From assembly GCA_003695045.1 (NCBI GenBank), contig RFJB01000077.1:1-14514 (forward strand): 14,514 nt of DNA, written 5' to 3'. The DNA is from Candidatus Woesearchaeota archaeon (GTDB lineage: Archaea; Nanobdellota; Nanobdellia; Woesearchaeales; J091). This document shows, in pieces, positions 12,536-14,514 of this stretch (within the stretch, counting starts at the first letter, position 1; each line of letters begins with the position of its first letter). The position numbers were made by a program, and so were the translations under genes. Under the pieces are notes generated by a model. That model saw nothing but the letters and a program-made list of their open reading frames with translations. It did no database searches and was not told where the DNA came from.

Positions 12536-13735
12536 TTATTTTGAGGTCATTATCTCTACAACGTCCCTGTGTTTAAGGGGCGCATCCTTGGCTATTGGCA
12601 TTTTTGTTCTCACATTTATTGCTTTTATGAAATTCTTGCCGAAATCAGTGTGAAGTCGAAAGGCAAAGTCCAGCGGCGTTGTTCCCGGAGGCATCAAAAA
12701 GCAGTCCGGAATGTAATTCCCGTCCTGGTCCTGAAGTTTTCCCACGCCGCCCGGAAAAATAGCGATGTATTTGAGAACATCAAATACTGCAGTGTCAAGA
12801 ACCTGCTGGACGCCTGTGCTTCCAAAGCTCTGAAGAACATTCTGCCTTATGAATTCAAGTGCCTTCCTCTGCCTGTCTGAAAGTTTGGATTCGTCTTTTA
12901 CGGCAAAGTCCTTTTCCCCAGGAATGTATTCGATAAGTCCGTGTTTGGCGGCTTCTTTCAGAGCAAGTTCTGACTCGGCGCTGCAGGGGACAATTGTGTA
13001 TTCAGGAAATTCTTCCCGCAGCCTGTCAATGTTTTTCCTTCCGGATGCTGTATCAACCTTGTTTGCAGCAATTATCATCGGTTTGGTCCTCTTTCGCAGC
13101 TCAACGGCAAGCGCCTTTATCTGCTCTTCCGACCACGAAGCCACTTTTGAAGTGTCAAAGCCCAGTTTTTTCAGAACCTCTTCAACCATATCCTCCTTGA
13201 CCCCCAGACCTGAAAACTGCTTGGCTATCGCCTTCTTGACATCAGCATGCTCCTGCTGGACCTGCCTGGCAAACTTCTCCCACGGCTTCTTAAGAATGTT
13301 CAGATACCACATGTCCAGTTCCAGCTCAAGGAATCGTATGTCATTTGCCGGGTCGTAGGAGCCCTGCTCAACCGGCTCTCCAAGCTCATTTGTGCCTCCT
13401 GAGGCGTCAATAACATGAATAAGGATGTCCGCCTGCCTCAGGTCATCGAGGAACTGATTGCCCATGCCCTTGCCCTCGTATGCCCCCGGCACGAGCCCTG
13501 CTACGTCAATCATCTCCACAGGCACAAACCTGTATTTTCCAAGAATGAATCCTTCCCGGGGATTTGAGACGACACCGAAATCAGGGCCTGCATCAACAAC
13601 CCGCACATAACCGACTCCGTGATTGGGCTTTATGGTTGCAAAGGGATAATTCGCTATCTCAACCTCTGCGAGAGTGCATGCCTTGAAGAATGTGCTTTTG
13701 CCTACATTTGCCTTTCCGACAACTCCGATTAGCAT
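12536..13735 (-). CDS. OBG-family GTPase (YchF-like) with TGS domain
   Basis: A 399-residue P-loop GTPase of the OBG/YchF group, which associates with ribosomes. Motifs are G1 GKANVGKS (7-14), the conserved AEVEIANYPFATIKP switch region, G3 DVAGLVPGAYEGKGMG and G4 NKVD. Bacterial YchF usually has NxxE at G4 and prefers ATP; NKVD here predicts GTP. A helical insert with KKPWEKFARQVQQEH follows G3. The last 80 residues form a TGS domain (GNYIPDCFLMPPGTTPLDFA, then APLKHRDVVEI). The start is ATG 13735, directly before the GVVGKANVGKS strand, and it matches a leaderless promoter. A longer reading to 13828 would add 31 unrelated residues through the promoter. It converges on the GTPase operon seven nt away. 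Confidence 0.93.
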   Translation of the reverse strand: MLIGVVGKANVGKSTFFKACTLAEVEIANYPFATIKPNHGVGYVRVVDAGPDFGVVSNPREGFILGKYRFVPVEMIDVAGLVPGAYEGKGMGNQFLDDLRQADILIHVIDASGGTNELGEPVEQGSYDPANDIRFLELELDMWYLNILKKPWEKFARQVQQEHADVKKAIAKQFSGLGVKEDMVEEVLKKLGFDTSKVASWSEEQIKALAVELRKRTKPMIIAANKVDTASGRKNIDRLREEFPEYTIVPCSAESELALKEAAKHGLIEYIPGEKDFAVKDESKLSDRQRKALEFIRQNVLQSFGSTGVQQVLDTAVFDVLKYIAIFPGGVGKLQDQDGNYIPDCFLMPPGTTPLDFAFRLHTDFGKNFIKAINVRTKMPIAKDAPLKHRDVVEIMTSK

Positions 13736-13758
13736 GGCTGAAAGCAGAACAAAGGTAG

Positions 13759-13764
13759 TATAAA
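13759..13764 (-). promoter_or_regulatory. TATA-like box, leaderless promoter of the OBG GTPase
   Basis: TTTATA on the minus strand, in the context CATTTATTTATACTACC, is centred about 26 nt before ATG 13735. It faces away from the promoter at 13791-13800; the two divergent boxes share an 86-bp intergenic region. Confidence 0.55.
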
Positions 13765-13790
13765 TAAATGACTGCAGAGGATGCGAAAAG

Positions 13791-13800
13791 TATATATAAA
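13791..13800 (+). promoter_or_regulatory. TATA-like box, leaderless promoter of the 13822 gene
   Basis: TATATATAAA on the plus strand is centred about 26 nt before ATG 13822, putting the predicted transcription start on the start codon. No Shine-Dalgarno sequence is needed. This decides the start against the upstream in-frame ATG at 13768. Confidence 0.6.
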
Positions 13801-13821
13801 GAGCAGGCAAGGATAAATCAT

Positions 13822-14397
13822 ATGGCAATCGTTGTGACGCGCTTTGTTGTCAGGAGAAGCCAGTCCGTGTTCAATCTGAAAGCGTTGTACCAGCACCTGC
13901 ACGAGTGGGCTGTTGAGAATGAATTCACCCCTTCAGAGAAAGATGCTGACTTTCCCGAGACGCTTTACTACGACGCGCGTCTCCCGGAAGGAAAGTCGCT
14001 GTGGATTTGGTGGCGCCTGAAGCAGGTCCCCCAGGGAAACCCGTTTTACCGAAAGATAATCAATCTGGACTGGCACACCACCAAGATAAAAGACGTCGAG
14101 ATAATCCATAACGGAAAGAAGCACAAAATGCAGCAGGGAGAAATCGTGCTTTCCTGCCAGGCACTGCTGGAGACGGATTATGACAACCAGTGGCGGAACA
14201 GCAGGATTATGTCTTTTTTCTATGAATCATTCTGGAAGCGCTTCTTCTGGCCTAACCTTGAGAAGCACAAGGAAGAGTTGAAAGCGGACGCAGACAACCT
14301 CAAGGAGACCATAAAGAGATACCTTGATATCTTCTCCAGCGTGTCCCAGGAGAGGCCTTTCAGGCCGCCCAAGGGCCTTACAGAGTCCGACTACTGA
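13822..14397 (+). CDS. Uncharacterised archaeal protein rich in aromatic residues
   Basis: A 191-residue soluble protein with no membrane segment and no family I can name. It has many aromatic and charged residues in a pattern typical of conserved families: ETLYYDARLPEGKSLWIWWR, NPFYRKIINLDWHTTKIKDV, VEIIHNGKKHKMQQGEI, LETDYDNQWRNS and FFYESFWKRFFWPNLEKH, ending with ERPFRPPKGL. The first 100 residues appear to be a strand-rich fold and the rest two long helices. ATG 13822 is chosen because the promoter box predicts transcription from there and the upstream segment (13768-13821) contains that box. It is divergent from the OBG GTPase. No function is proposed. Confidence 0.75.
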   Translation: MAIVVTRFVVRRSQSVFNLKALYQHLHEWAVENEFTPSEKDADFPETLYYDARLPEGKSLWIWWRLKQVPQGNPFYRKIINLDWHTTKIKDVEIIHNGKKHKMQQGEIVLSCQALLETDYDNQWRNSRIMSFFYESFWKRFFWPNLEKHKEELKADADNLKETIKRYLDIFSSVSQERPFRPPKGLTESDY

Positions 14398-14410
14398 GCC
14401 GAAATCGGCA

Positions 14411-14422
14411 AGATTTATATAT
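14411..14422 (+). promoter_or_regulatory. TATA-like box at the right edge
   Basis: AGATTTATATAT follows 13 nt after the stop of the preceding gene. It predicts transcription from about 14441-14443, exactly where the self-complementary stretch begins. Confidence 0.5.
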
Positions 14423-14442
14423 CGGAACCTGAAACCAGCAGG

Positions 14443-14514
14443 AGAGGCGCCTCTGTAGCATAGCAAGAGATGCACTCTTGCAAACTTGCAATGCAGTATT
14501 TCCGCTTATGCTAC
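14443..14514 (+). ncRNA. Possible structured RNA, cut by window end
   Basis: The stretch after the promoter has several perfect inverted repeats. AGAGGCGCCTCT (14443-14454) is a 12-nt palindrome. GTAGCATA (14455-14462) pairs fully with TATGCTAC (14507-14514). Nested directly inside, GCAAGAG (14463-14469) pairs fully with CTCTTGC (14475-14481) around the loop ATGCA. The remaining 25 nt (14482-14506) can form a small hairpin (ACTTGC with GCAGT, one bulged T), giving a three-way junction. I find no tRNA GG D-loop or T-arm, and no C/D-box motifs. A rival reading is a gene starting at ATG 14470, open for 15 codons to the window end. The 3' end is not visible. Confidence 0.35.

Noticed and set aside
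14447..14514. tRNA beginning GCCTCTGTAGC, possibly with an intron
   Set aside because: The opening looks like a tRNA acceptor and D-stem (GCAT/ATGC), but the D-loop has no GG, the anticodon stem does not pair, and no T-arm is visible. An intron-bearing tRNA running past the window cannot be fully excluded.

Overview
The window reads as an archaeal chromosome segment. Start codons follow archaeal promoters: TATA-like TTTATA boxes lie about 25 nt ahead of several starts, with GGTG/GAGGTG Shine-Dalgarno sites elsewhere. The gene content is archaeal information processing: HerA, Mre11, an MCM-family AAA+ protein, an Era-like GTPase with DUF2073 and DUF2072 partners, an OBG-type GTPase and a PIN protein. 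The compact layout and several uncharacterised proteins suggest a DPANN lineage (Woesearchaeota/Pacearchaeota-like). That placement is an impression, not something shown here. I see no insertion sequence, CRISPR array, rRNA or convincing tRNA.

Layout. 1-1599 (+): the 3' two thirds of a type II P-type cation ATPase, cut by the window edge. 1620-4580 (-): herA followed by mre11, convergent with the ATPase; neither rad50 nor nurA is in the window. 4785-6547 (+): a three-gene envelope operon with a membrane-anchored thioredoxin-fold protein lacking its CxxC, a cysteine-rich lipoprotein, and a 49-codon acidic helical protein. 6577-9060 (-): a run of four genes, which in transcription order are an HTH-like protein, a 72-aa protein, a PIN-domain protein and a PD-(D/E)XK-like protein with altered active-site residues. 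9169-10368 (+): a short MCM-like AAA+ ATPase. 10474-12528 (+): GTPase, DUF2073, zinc-ribbon DUF2072 and a charged protein, forming one probable operon. 12536-13735 (-): OBG-family GTPase with a TGS domain. 13822-14397 (+): a conserved-looking protein of unknown function. 14411-14514: a promoter followed by a strongly self-complementary stretch, possibly a structured RNA that runs off the window.

How they fit together. HerA and Mre11 belong to DNA double-strand-break end resection. The MCM-like ATPase and the GTPase/DUF2073/DUF2072 set may relate to replication or RNP biology, and OBG GTPases are linked to the ribosome. The most distinctive locus is the envelope operon at 4785-6547. The second is the possible RNA at the right edge. 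Gene starts here follow two modes: operon-leading genes are probably leaderless, and internal genes use Shine-Dalgarno sites.
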